DNA from: Pedobacter puniceum | GTDB taxonomy: Bacteria > Bacteroidota > Bacteroidia > Sphingobacteriales > Sphingobacteriaceae | Assembly: GCF_009674685.1 (NCBI RefSeq) | Contig: NZ_WKJI01000001.1 | Location: 682,001-746,000 of the forward strand | Length of the DNA: 64,000 nt | Reading direction: 5' to 3' | In this document: positions 43,561 through 51,472 of the stretch, piece after piece | Layout of the letters: each line of letters opens with the position of its first letter | How positions within the stretch are numbered: the stretch's first letter is position 1 | Position numbers and translations under genes: made by a program | Notes under the pieces: generated by a model | Seen by the model: the letters and a program-made list of their open reading frames with translations, nothing else | The model's database searches: none | Told to the model about the DNA's origin: nothing

Positions 43561-44067
43561 TTCTTTTACTTTTGTTTTAATTTTGTTCTTCCTGTTCCGC
43601 TTCTACAGGGCTATGGCTTACGCCAGTCCTTTGTAAATTAAGAACCAATTTACGTTCGGTCCTTCCTTGTTTGTGAGACCTTGTATCGTTTGTTGATACC
43701 TCGTTGCCTCAAGTACTACGACCTCTGCTGACTTCTCTTTATGATTAGCTCGTAATCTAAGAGATCTCCCTCGGTAAGATAAATATCCTTCAATCTACTC
43801 CTGCTGAATCTACATCGTTGAGCTTTTGGTTTTCTTTGAACTTCGATGTGCTGTGCCATCTCATCCGCTCAATGATGCCTCTTATCCAGTTTCTGTTCGT
43901 CAGTGCAGACTTTTGCAGTCTCGCTTACTTTAGTGTATCGCTCACGCTAAGCCACCTTGCGACTTGCTAATTCTTCCAGGCGTTACCCCAGCGAATAAGG
44001 GACTTGCACCCTCTGGAACTCTTTAATCTTTATATTTAAAGAACTATATTTACCATTCAAGGCGCAC

Positions 44068-44197
44068 ACACGGGTTTGGCAAAAGTGGCGGTTCAGTGCT
44101 ACGCAGACACATTTGTGGTTAATCAAAGTTTGGTTCACCGCATCAACATCTGTGGTGAAAATCGCCACCTTCGCCAAGCCCGAAACCGTTATGTGCC
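44068..44197 (+). other. attC-like imperfect palindrome interrupted at its left edge by the intron
   Basis: 23-nt arms at 44071-44093 and 44160-44182 pair with only a few mismatches around a 66-nt middle that has its own hairpin (GGTTCACC ... GGTGAA, 44132-44157). The outer right end reads GTTATGTGCC (44188-44197); the outer left end, across the intron, reads GCCTATAAC. AAC and GTT at the two ends plus an imperfect long stem are features of integron attC recombination sites. No integrase gene is in the window, so this is structural evidence only. Confidence 0.45.
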
Positions 44198-44214
44198 ATT
44201 TTAAGACAACCGAC

Positions 44215-44649
44215 ATGAGATTAACACTTACCTTTTTAATTGCTTTGTTTCTTCAGTCCTGTTCTGACAATTACGAACAATCATATGCTGACTATTCAAG
44301 TTTTAATAAATCATCAGCAACACAGCAGGGATGGTTTCCCGGCATTGTGGGGCAAGACTGTTTTGACTTTAAAGAAATTCACAATCTTGACAACAATAAC
44401 TCTTACGGAACTTTTGCATTCACAAACGGAGACAGAATTGATTCTTTACTAACTGACACCTTAAGGTTTGAACAGATTAAGAGTAATGAGGTTGAATCCC
44501 TTTTAAACAAAATTGTTTCTCCCAAAAAACCTGAATGGTTTATAAAAGACATTTCAAGGAACTATCTTGACTTTTATAAACAAGAACTGACTTGCATAAT
44601 TAAAGATAGCGGGAATAAAAGAATATTTTTTGTATATAATTCACTTTGA
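44215..44649 (+). CDS. Small hypothetical lipoprotein (accessory)
   Basis: I place the start at ATG 44215 (MRLTLTFLIALFLQSC, lipobox FLQSC, Cys 16). The frame is open upstream to 44113, but that part belongs to the attC-like palindrome. The 144-residue product is Asn/Asp/Lys-rich with a single apparent globular domain (QGWFPGIVGQDCFDFKEIHN to the end). Family not recognised. It lies between an attC-like site and a direct repeat, consistent with a cassette gene. Confidence 0.6.
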   Translation: MRLTLTFLIALFLQSCSDNYEQSYADYSSFNKSSATQQGWFPGIVGQDCFDFKEIHNLDNNNSYGTFAFTNGDRIDSLLTDTLRFEQIKSNEVESLLNKIVSPKKPEWFIKDISRNYLDFYKQELTCIIKDSGNKRIFFVYNSL

Positions 44650-44661
44650 CAGCAACGGCCT

Positions 44662-44860
44662 GCCAGATAGAAGCAGAGGCTTTAATGTTTTGCATAATGT
44701 AAAAAAATGTAAGCAATGAGTGGTGCTAGAGATTATTGCGGTATGTTAGGTAAAATAGAAATATTAAAACTTGAAGCAGACCTAAAATAAGTATGATTTA
44801 GCAAACCAGGTACAAGTATCCAACACACAGGGTTAAGGCTGCATACTTGTGTCAGAGATG
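44662..44860 (+). repeat. Direct repeat flanking the two-gene module, copy 1
   Basis: About 199 bp beginning GCCAGATAGAAGCAGAGGC and ending CAGAGATG. It matches 45702-45869 closely except for a ~31-bp stretch missing there. Near its end ACAAGTAT and ATACTTGT form a stem. Base changes in copy 2 keep most of that stem paired. Confidence 0.75.
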
Positions 44861-44936
44861 TTATACCTAATGCTATCCAACCACAGAGAAAAGGACTAAG
44901 CAACGAATTTTCAATCTATTTTAGTAAATTAGTGTT

Positions 44937-45467
44937 GTGAAAAAACAGAAAGAAATCGGACTTGACTTTGTCATCGACAAGCTCACAAACTCAATTGAAA
45001 ATGTGATAACTGGAGACAGCTTTCCTACTGAAATCTCTGTTCTGACAACACAAGACATTAAAACAATCACAAAGAATAACGGCTGGCTTTTTGACTGGAA
45101 ATCAGAATTTAAGAATCCAGTTAAAGAAGTTTATAAACTGACTATATGGAACAATCCTAACATTATTCAAGGGTTAGTTTGTTTAGAAGTAAAAACCGAC
45201 CATGTTTACATGCATTTGGTAGAAAATGCTCCATTCAATAAAGGTAAGAATAAAATGTATGCTGGTGTAGCAGGGAATTTAGTTGCATTTGCTTGTAAAC
45301 TATCTTTTCAAAGAGGACATGAAGGAAATGTTTCATTTATCTCAAAAACTCAGTTAATCGACCATTATGAAAAAACTCTTGGTGCATTTCATTTTGGTGG
45401 AAGATTAATGATTATCGAGACAAAATCAGCACTTGTTTTAATCAATAAATATTTTCAAAATTCATAA
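44937..45467 (+). CDS. Acetyltransferase-like protein of unknown function, possible toxin
   Basis: A GTG start at 44937 gives a 176-residue soluble protein. The pattern of strands with VCLEVKTDHVYMHLVENAPFN, YAGVAGNLVAFACKLSFQRGHEGNVSFISK and YEKTLGAFHFGGRLMII resembles a GNAT fold (motif around RGHEGNVSF like the acetyl-CoA loop). The sequence-to-family link is weak. A 53-codon gene follows three bases later, and both are enclosed by ~170-200-bp direct repeats. This looks like a toxin-antitoxin or small-molecule modification cassette; function not established. Confidence 0.6.
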   Translation: MKKQKEIGLDFVIDKLTNSIENVITGDSFPTEISVLTTQDIKTITKNNGWLFDWKSEFKNPVKEVYKLTIWNNPNIIQGLVCLEVKTDHVYMHLVENAPFNKGKNKMYAGVAGNLVAFACKLSFQRGHEGNVSFISKTQLIDHYEKTLGAFHFGGRLMIIETKSALVLINKYFQNS

Positions 45468-45470
45468 CAT

Positions 45471-45632
45471 ATGAAAACGACAATAAAAGAATTAGAAGTT
45501 GACTTTATAGGCGGACAAGAACCTTTAACAGTTCAAGAAGAAAATGCCTTATCAGCGTATTTCAAAAAGAAGAAAACAGAAAAAGTAAATTCGACCGAAA
45601 AGAAGAAAACAAAATTGCATAAGGTGAATTAA
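45471..45632 (+). CDS. Small basic protein paired with the acetyltransferase-like gene
   Basis: 53 codons from ATG 45471: MKTTIKELEVDFIGG, QEPLTVQEENALSAYF, then a Lys-rich tail (KKKKTEK...KKKTKLHKVN). The motif FIGGQ.PLT.EE..ALS.YF recalls short Bacteroidota proteins that follow such acetyltransferase-like genes, from memory. A three-base gap to the upstream stop suggests co-translation. Possible antitoxin or cofactor protein. Confidence 0.6.
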   Translation: MKTTIKELEVDFIGGQEPLTVQEENALSAYFKKKKTEKVNSTEKKKTKLHKVN

Positions 45633-45701
45633 AAAAAGTACCAGGCATAACAGCAAATTTGTATAAAAATGGCTAACCTACTTAAAAAAAACCTCAATGG
45701 C

Positions 45702-45869
45702 GCCAGACAGAAGCAGAGGCTTTAATGTTTTGCATAATATAAGAAAATGTAAGCAATGAGAAGTGCTAGAGATTAAAACTTGAAGCAGACCTAAAGTAAG
45801 TATGGTTTGGCAAACCAGGCACAAGTATCCAACACGCTGGGCTAAGGCTGCGTACTTGCGCCAGAGATG
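45702..45869 (+). repeat. Direct repeat flanking the two-gene module, copy 2
   Basis: Second copy of the 44662-44860 unit, same orientation, ~31 bp shorter. It ends 25 bp before the next gene. Confidence 0.75.
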
Positions 45870-45894
45870 ACCGAAAATAATAACAAGGATTACA

Positions 45895-46539
45895 ATGAAC
45901 ATTGACCATATTTTTATATTCACTGACGACAATGGAAAAGTTGCTGACGAATTAGTGGACTTCGGTTTGACAGAGGGAAGTAACAGAATTCACATTGGAC
46001 AAGGAACAGCAAATCGAAAATTCTATTTCGAAAACTTTTTCTTGGAAATTTTATGGGTTCATAATATAAACGAGCTTACAAGCGACAAAACAAAGCCTAT
46101 GGGACTTTGGCAACGAGCAGAATATAAAAACAACAATTTTTCGCCTTTTGGACTTTGCCTAGTAAACGCTGAAAACACTGAAGCAATTTTCAATAATGCT
46201 TTCAAATATCAACCTGATTATTTTCCACAAGGAATGGAAATTGATATCATAAAAAATGAAGACCAGACAGATTTACCATGGACATTTAGATTGCCGTTTA
46301 AAGGTCAAAAGAAAACCGAAAACGAGCCTTTAAGACATAAAAATGATATTTCTGTTTTAACAAATGCGATTTTTGAGTGCGAATCAATTTCTCAAAATAC
46401 GTTTTTAGAGCATTTAAAAAATCAAAATCAAATTCAATTTACTGAGTCTTCAAGAAATTGGCTGAACTTGATTTTCGACAATGGTAAACAAAGGAAAAAA
46501 CGAGATTTTGAGAAACTTAAATTGACAATAGAATACTAA
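45895..46539 (+). CDS. Glyoxalase-like (VOC superfamily) protein
   Basis: A 214-residue cytoplasmic protein opening MNIDHIFIFTDDNGKVADELVDFGL, then FYFENFFLEILWVHN, FGLCLVN and WTFRLPFK, which fit the glyoxalase-like beta-alpha-beta-beta-beta pattern (paired VOC-type domain). His4 and the Glu in FLEILW could be metal ligands. Substrate unknown. Probably part of the accessory patch, by its repeat-bounded location and small size. Confidence 0.7.
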   Translation: MNIDHIFIFTDDNGKVADELVDFGLTEGSNRIHIGQGTANRKFYFENFFLEILWVHNINELTSDKTKPMGLWQRAEYKNNNFSPFGLCLVNAENTEAIFNNAFKYQPDYFPQGMEIDIIKNEDQTDLPWTFRLPFKGQKKTENEPLRHKNDISVLTNAIFECESISQNTFLEHLKNQNQIQFTESSRNWLNLIFDNGKQRKKRDFEKLKLTIEY

Positions 46540-46631
46540 TAATAAAATAGTAATAATAAAAAATTATGCATAAGAGCTTACATTAGCGTAAGATTAAAAA
46601 AAGAAATTGAAGCAAAGACAAATTATCGCTA

Positions 46632-47468
46632 ATGTTCAACGGAAGAAAACTCATCATCGCTACCAAGCATCATAAAGAAAAGCTTATTGCACCTATTCTG
46701 GAGAAAGCATTGGGGCTTACTTGTTTTGTAGATGAAACTTTTGATACCGATACCTTAGGGACATTTACGGGCGAGGTAGAGCGTACTTTAGACCCCATAG
46801 CAACAGCTCGGGAGAAATGCTTACAAGCTATGCGTAAAAATAATTGCGATTTAGGCTTGGCTAGCGAAGGTTCTTTTGGTCCGCATCCATCGTTGTTTTT
46901 TGTTCAAGCCGATGATGAATTTCTGATTTTCATAGACCATAAACATGGTATAGAAATTATTGCTAGGGAGTTAAGCACTGCAACCAATTTTAATGCTAAA
47001 AGCATTGCTAATGAGGAAGAACTTCTAGCATTTGCAGCAGAAATTGGCTTTCCTGAACATGCTTTAATCCTGAGGCCATCAAAAGATAATTTTACAGCTA
47101 TACATAAAGGCATTAACGATGCTGAAACATTAAAGAAAGTATTCCATCAGCTCAACAAGGAATACCAAAGTGTTTATGCCGAGACAGATATGAGGGCCAT
47201 GTACAATCCCACCCGAATGGGGGTGATAGAAAAAGCTACCTATAAACTGCTAGAAAAAATACAATCGCATTGCCCACAATGCCAAATGCCAGGTTTTACG
47301 GTAACAGCAGCCAAGCCTGGGTTAAAATGTAGTTTATGTGGTTTGCCAACCAAATCTACGCTGAGCTATGTTTACAGTTGCCAGCATTGCCATTTTAGTA
47401 AAGAAGAAATATATCCTAACCAAAAGCAAACAGAAGACCCTACTTATTGCGATTATTGTAATCCTTAA
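46632..47468 (+). CDS. DUF6671-like protein with C-terminal zinc-ribbon cysteines
   Basis: The N-terminal ~190 residues start FNGRKLIIATKHHKEKLIAPILEKALGL and include CDLGLASEGSFGPHPSLFFVQADDEF. The last 70 residues hold four Cys pairs (CPQC, CSLC, CQHC, CDYC), enough for two zinc ribbons. I recall this architecture as DUF6671; no activity is known to me. Soluble and probably cytoplasmic. Unrelated to its neighbours. Confidence 0.7.
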   Translation: MFNGRKLIIATKHHKEKLIAPILEKALGLTCFVDETFDTDTLGTFTGEVERTLDPIATAREKCLQAMRKNNCDLGLASEGSFGPHPSLFFVQADDEFLIFIDHKHGIEIIARELSTATNFNAKSIANEEELLAFAAEIGFPEHALILRPSKDNFTAIHKGINDAETLKKVFHQLNKEYQSVYAETDMRAMYNPTRMGVIEKATYKLLEKIQSHCPQCQMPGFTVTAAKPGLKCSLCGLPTKSTLSYVYSCQHCHFSKEEIYPNQKQTEDPTYCDYCNP

Positions 47469-47534
47469 GTTTTCTAAGACAACATAATTGTCTGGGCAAC
47501 GTATTAATGATTATATTTTATGTAAATTAAGAAT

Positions 47535-48095
47535 ATGAAAAACATCAAACTATCTACGCTTATTTATTTCTTTTGTTTAATATGCTCAACATCTACCTTG
47601 CGAGCGCAAAATTCGGTTTCTTATTTTATTTCTTTAAGAGGAGAGATTAGTATCAAGATAGATAAAGCCGACTTTTTTGTTTGTATCTCCACAACAGGGG
47701 AAATAGTTAATTTTAGTGCCTTGGCTGATGGAAATATCTCTCGTAATTTTAATGAAAAAATAGATAGAATAGGTAAAGTAAATATTGCTTATGACATTCA
47801 TGATAGAATCTCTAAAATTGGTGACGAATCAATATCTTATGATATTCATGGTAGGGTGGGGCAAATAGGTGAGACAAGAATAAGCTATAATATCCATGAT
47901 AAACTTGATTATATAGGTGATAAAAGAGTTTATTATGATATTCATGGCAGGATAGAAAGAATTGGCCAGATAAGAGTTTCTTATGATATCCATGGACGTT
48001 TAGATAAACTTCAAAAAGAGGAAGATTTATTTTATCATCCTCTAAATTACGGAAGCCTAAATGAGCCAGTTTATGTAGATATCATAGAAAAATGA
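47535..48095 (+). CDS. Secreted protein with tandem YDIHGR repeats
   Basis: A signal peptide ends at LRAQ. From about residue 75 to 165 a 17-18-residue unit repeats five to six times: IAYDIHDRISKIGDES, ISYDIHGRVGQIGETR, ISYNIHDKLDYIGDKR, VYYDIHGRIERIGQIR, VSYDIHGRLDKL. The repeat resembles a minimal YD/RHS-like beta-hairpin but is much shorter. No other domain is seen. Role unknown; probably periplasmic or surface-exposed. It converges with the transporter gene on the other strand. Confidence 0.7.
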   Translation: MKNIKLSTLIYFFCLICSTSTLRAQNSVSYFISLRGEISIKIDKADFFVCISTTGEIVNFSALADGNISRNFNEKIDRIGKVNIAYDIHDRISKIGDESISYDIHGRVGQIGETRISYNIHDKLDYIGDKRVYYDIHGRIERIGQIRVSYDIHGRLDKLQKEEDLFYHPLNYGSLNEPVYVDIIEK

Positions 48096-48105
48096 AATTA
48101 ATAAG

Positions 48106-49410
48106 CTATTTTAACTCCTTAACCAGCTCTTCTTCTTTCAATTCTTTTAAGGCCTTTGTTCGCCAGTAATTGGCTAAAATAGAACCCGAAATATTCATCC
48201 AAGGACTAAAAACTGCTGCTGCAAGTCCAACAGTACCCAATTTACCCATAGTACCAGCTAAGCCAGAAGCCATACCTCCGTTTTGTAAGCCTACTTCAAA
48301 AGCTATAGTACGGGCAGATGGCTTATCCATCCCCAATAACCTACTAAAGACATAGCCAAAAAAATAACCTGCTGCGTTATGAATCACAGCTACTAAAAAC
48401 AAAATCAAGCCTACTTGCATTAAATTATCTCTGCCGGCGGCTGTGGTTACAGTTGTAAAATAAATAATACCAGCCATAGAGATATAAGGCATCATCCCAT
48501 CTAAATTTTTAAATATGTAGGCTAATTGATGATAAGCAAAACCGATGATGATAGCTCCCGCAAAGAAGTTTAAAATCTCTACAGTTTCTAACAATGGTAA
48601 AGATAAATAAGTGCTAAAAATGGTCCATAAACCAGCTGATTGAGCTGTTAACCATAAGACAGCCATAATACTAAGGAATTTTACTTTTTGGGCTTCTTTT
48701 ACAGATGCTGTTTTTAAATAATCATGAATTAGAGCTGCCATGATAGGGACAATCACAATTTTGATAATCTCCATCATCATGTTGATGAATTTAATTTCTA
48801 TAAGCGTACCTGCTAATAATTTCATCAAAAAGGGTGTCATTAATGGAGCGAATAGGGTAGTGATAGCTGTTACCGTAACAGAAAGCACCAAATTGCCTTT
48901 AGCGATGTAAGTCATCACGTTAGAAGCCAAACCACTAGAGCAAGATCCTATCAGGATGATACCGGCAGCAATTTCAGTTTCAAAATGAAATATTTTAGTG
49001 AGGATAAAACCCATAATCGGCATCACGGTAAAATGGCATAATAAGCCAATGGTAATGCCTTTCCCGGTTTTGCTGATGCCTGTAAAATCCGAAATTCTCA
49101 TGTGCATGCCCATTCCAAACATCACCAATTGTATCACGATGAGGATGAGCCATTTGTTACGTAAATCAAAATCGCCCCATTTCTGGAAAGAGGCCGGAAA
49201 AATCATCCCGGCAACAACAGCCGTAATAATCCAAGCGGTATATTGATAGCCTTTTAAAGCAGGTAAAGCACCTATACCAATAGCTGTGGATATAGCTAGG
49301 CCTAAGGCTGCATATTTCCAAAGATGCGGAGCTTGTAAGCTTAAACCAATAACTAAAACGAGTAAGGCTATAAGAGCCAGAAACAAGCAAATTTTGCGTA
49401 ACATCAGCAT
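48106..49410 (-). CDS. BASS-family (bile acid:sodium symporter-like) transporter
   Basis: About ten to twelve membrane helices. Family marks are VIQLVMFGMGMHMRISDF, GLLCHFTVMPIMGF and ILIGSCSSGLASNVMTYIAKGNLVLSV, where the SCSSG...SN segment corresponds to the discontinuous helix site of the SBF fold. At 434 residues it is longer than bacterial ~330-residue BASS because of extra N-terminal helices. The family carries organic acids with sodium. It is the last gene of an operon with DUF1537 kinase and a RuBisCO-like protein, so it probably imports (or exports) the sugar acid they use. Confidence 0.82.
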   Translation of the reverse strand: MLMLRKICLFLALIALLVLVIGLSLQAPHLWKYAALGLAISTAIGIGALPALKGYQYTAWIITAVVAGMIFPASFQKWGDFDLRNKWLILIVIQLVMFGMGMHMRISDFTGISKTGKGITIGLLCHFTVMPIMGFILTKIFHFETEIAAGIILIGSCSSGLASNVMTYIAKGNLVLSVTVTAITTLFAPLMTPFLMKLLAGTLIEIKFINMMMEIIKIVIVPIMAALIHDYLKTASVKEAQKVKFLSIMAVLWLTAQSAGLWTIFSTYLSLPLLETVEILNFFAGAIIIGFAYHQLAYIFKNLDGMMPYISMAGIIYFTTVTTAAGRDNLMQVGLILFLVAVIHNAAGYFFGYVFSRLLGMDKPSARTIAFEVGLQNGGMASGLAGTMGKLGTVGLAAAVFSPWMNISGSILANYWRTKALKELKEEELVKELK

Positions 49411-49421
49411 GGTAAAGTTAT

Positions 49422-50087
49422 TTAGGAGTTGATGATTTTAGCCAATTCTTGTATCGCAATAGCAGGGCTTGCCAATATGGGTACAATTTTATCTTCGGCA
49501 CTTAAGCCATCAACCACACGGGCCATAGAAGCTTGCGCCAGCAAGATTACATCTACTTCTTTACTTAATGCTTTTAATGCAGTACCAACCATTTCATCGT
49601 GTTTAGCGGCATCTCCGCTCATCAAAGCTTCAAAAGCACCATCACAAAGCTTAGCAACCAAAGTAATTTCTTTGCCTGCAACTACGGCTCTTCTTCTTAC
49701 CAAATCGCTAGTAGGCTCTAAAGTGGTGGGTAGGGTAGCAATAACGCCAATGCTTTTACCAGTTTGTACAGCTTGGTCTGCCATGGCTTGGTCTACCCTA
49801 ATTACCGGAACTTGCGAAAGACTAGCGGCTGTTTCTACCGCAGCACCAATAGAAGAACAGGTTACCAAAATATAATCTGCTCCGGCTGCTTCTGCCGATG
49901 CTACCTGATTAACTACTCTTTTTGCCGTTGCAGGCGTAAGTGTTCCCTTGCTGATGACATCTTTAATCAAGCTATCATCAACCATGTTAAAAACTTTGGT
50001 GTGGGGTAAATGGGCTTCGCAAAGTCCTTGAAATAAAGGCACCAAGGTAGCAGAGGTATGGATTAATCCTAATGTTTTAGTTTGCAT
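49422..50087 (-). CDS. Aspartate/glutamate-racemase superfamily protein
   Basis: Two similar halves with the expected Cys-containing loops: LGLIHTSATLVPLF, ILVTCSSIGAAVETAA (first Cys) and, in the second half, VILLAQASMARVVDG, where the usual second Cys is replaced by Ala or Ser. A one-cysteine version suggests lyase- or isomerase-type chemistry (maleate isomerase or decarboxylase relatives) rather than amino-acid racemisation. 221 residues is typical. Eleven bp separate it from each neighbour. A sugar-acid step in apiose metabolism is possible. Confidence 0.7.
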   Translation of the reverse strand: MQTKTLGLIHTSATLVPLFQGLCEAHLPHTKVFNMVDDSLIKDVISKGTLTPATAKRVVNQVASAEAAGADYILVTCSSIGAAVETAASLSQVPVIRVDQAMADQAVQTGKSIGVIATLPTTLEPTSDLVRRRAVVAGKEITLVAKLCDGAFEALMSGDAAKHDEMVGTALKALSKEVDVILLAQASMARVVDGLSAEDKIVPILASPAIAIQELAKIINS

Positions 50088-50098
50088 ATATGTATGTC

Positions 50099-51472
50099 TT
50101 ATGAAATTTTTCCTGATTGTATTTGTTCAAAATAGTTGGGTGCACCTACTTGTCCGCCTTTAAAGTTTATTTCAATGCCATTGGCTGGCGAGTTGGGCGC
50201 ATAAGCTTTGCATAAAGGAGCTCCGGGACTCATTGGAGCTATCATTTCTACGGCTTCTATGCCTAAAGCTCTGGCAGCATAGCTAGAAGTGTCTCCGCCT
50301 GCTAATAGCAGTCTCTGTAGTTTAACTTCTTGTAAAATGGCTCTAGTGATATTGCCTAATGTAGTACCCAATAGGGCAGCAGAGGTTAGCTGCTCATCCT
50401 GTTTTAAGATTTGCCCAGTAGTGGCTAAACGGTCATCATCCGGACCTTTACTGGTATGGATAACCACATTTTTTTCTGCTTTTAACAAAGCAATAGCTTT
50501 AGCAATAACATCTTTCACTTCTTTATCTTGATGTTTGGCTATGGCTACCGTATCTAAAGCAATTTCTTCAAAACCATGGGCTACAGCCATGTTAATTTGC
50601 TGTGCAGTAACGGGCGAACAACTGCCAGAAACAACCAATAAAGGCTTTACAGCGCTAGGCTGAGGCCAATTTTCTTTGTTTTTGATGCGCCCAACCTTGT
50701 TCCAATGTAAGCCTAAGGCCATTTCTATACCAGATGATCCTACAGAAAAAAGCGGACAATCTTGAGGGGCGATATCCACAAGTAACTCGCCAATACTTTC
50801 CATATGTGTGGCGTCAATAGCATCAAAAAGTATCACTTCGTTTTCTTCTGCTATAAGTGCTTGAAGCTTTTCTTTTCTTTGATTGCTTTCTTTAGCGATA
50901 TCCAAAATATCAAACAAGCCAGTTTTTACCCGACTTTGTTTAGCCAGATGCAAGCGTAAATCACTCTCGGTTGCTGGCGTAGTAGGATGCTTGCTCATAG
51001 AGGGGTGGCGGTCTAAACGGTAAATTTGTCCTTGGCTACCTATCCCCATACGGGCATATAAATTACCAAAAGTACAATACCTGCCTAGGGCCGGGGCAGC
51101 AACCACTAAAGGTACTAACGTTTTAAAAACAGCCTTGCCTATTTCTATAGCCCTACCAATGTTTCCTCTTTCTGGCGAAGAGTCAAAAGTAGAGCAAACT
51201 TTATAATGCACATGCTCTGGATTGATAGCTTTTAAGGCCTCAAAAGCTGGTTGTAGTGTTTCTTGCATAGCTTGTGGATGCATGGTCCTGCTCATGCCGG
51301 CAATACCAATAGCTTGTAAATCTGGGTATTGTTGCAATTGCGTTTTGCTTGGCGCCGATATAAACAGCATAGTTTTAATACCTGCCTTACTCAAAAACTC
51401 AAGCGCATCTGTAGAGCCAGTAAAGTCATCCCCATAAAATGCTAGTAATAACCTTTTTGATGCTACGCTCAT
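50099..51472 (-). CDS. DUF1537 sugar-acid kinase, probable 3-oxo-isoapionate kinase (OiaK-like)
   Basis: I set the start at ATG 51472 (MSVASKRLLLAFYGDDFTGSTDALEF). Its ATGA overlaps the stop of the RuBisCO-like gene; a longer frame back to 51565 would only translate antiparallel sequence of that gene. Kinase marks: YGDDFTGSTDALEFLS, HYKVCSTFDSSPERGNIGRAIEIG, VVSGSCSPVTAQQI and LLLAGGDTSSYAARALG. In the published D-apiose pathway a DUF1537 kinase (OiaK) makes 3-oxo-isoapionate 4-phosphate, the substrate of a RuBisCO-like OiaX. The coupled neighbour supports that role; threonate or erythronate kinases are alternatives. 457 residues, longer than the 28612 paralog. Confidence 0.83.
   Translation of the reverse strand: MSVASKRLLLAFYGDDFTGSTDALEFLSKAGIKTMLFISAPSKTQLQQYPDLQAIGIAGMSRTMHPQAMQETLQPAFEALKAINPEHVHYKVCSTFDSSPERGNIGRAIEIGKAVFKTLVPLVVAAPALGRYCTFGNLYARMGIGSQGQIYRLDRHPSMSKHPTTPATESDLRLHLAKQSRVKTGLFDILDIAKESNQRKEKLQALIAEENEVILFDAIDATHMESIGELLVDIAPQDCPLFSVGSSGIEMALGLHWNKVGRIKNKENWPQPSAVKPLLVVSGSCSPVTAQQINMAVAHGFEEIALDTVAIAKHQDKEVKDVIAKAIALLKAEKNVVIHTSKGPDDDRLATTGQILKQDEQLTSAALLGTTLGNITRAILQEVKLQRLLLAGGDTSSYAARALGIEAVEMIAPMSPGAPLCKAYAPNSPANGIEINFKGGQVGAPNYFEQIQSGKIS

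Larger units (their letters stand above)
42201..44067 (-). mobile_element. Group II intron with maturase gene
   Basis: On the minus strand the element opens with GTGCGCC at 44067 and carries ~500 bp of structured non-coding RNA (including GAGGGTGCAAGTCCCTTATT near the 5' side). It then encodes a reverse transcriptase, has a domain V-like hairpin at 42282-42243 (CCGCCGTATACG / CGTACGTACGGTGG) and ends near CTACTCGAT at 42201. The exact 3' end could vary by one or two bases. In its own sense the intron sits directly downstream of a large stem-loop (arms at 44182-44160 and 44093-44071), the usual insertion preference of group IIC introns. No matching exon coding frame is interrupted. Confidence 0.75.

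Noticed and set aside
44113-44214. Upstream extension of the 44215 lipoprotein
   Set aside because: The extension translates the attC-like palindrome and would bury the lipoprotein signal.
49429-49875. 148-codon plus-strand frame
   Set aside because: Shadow of the racemase-superfamily gene on the minus strand, which carries recognisable motifs.
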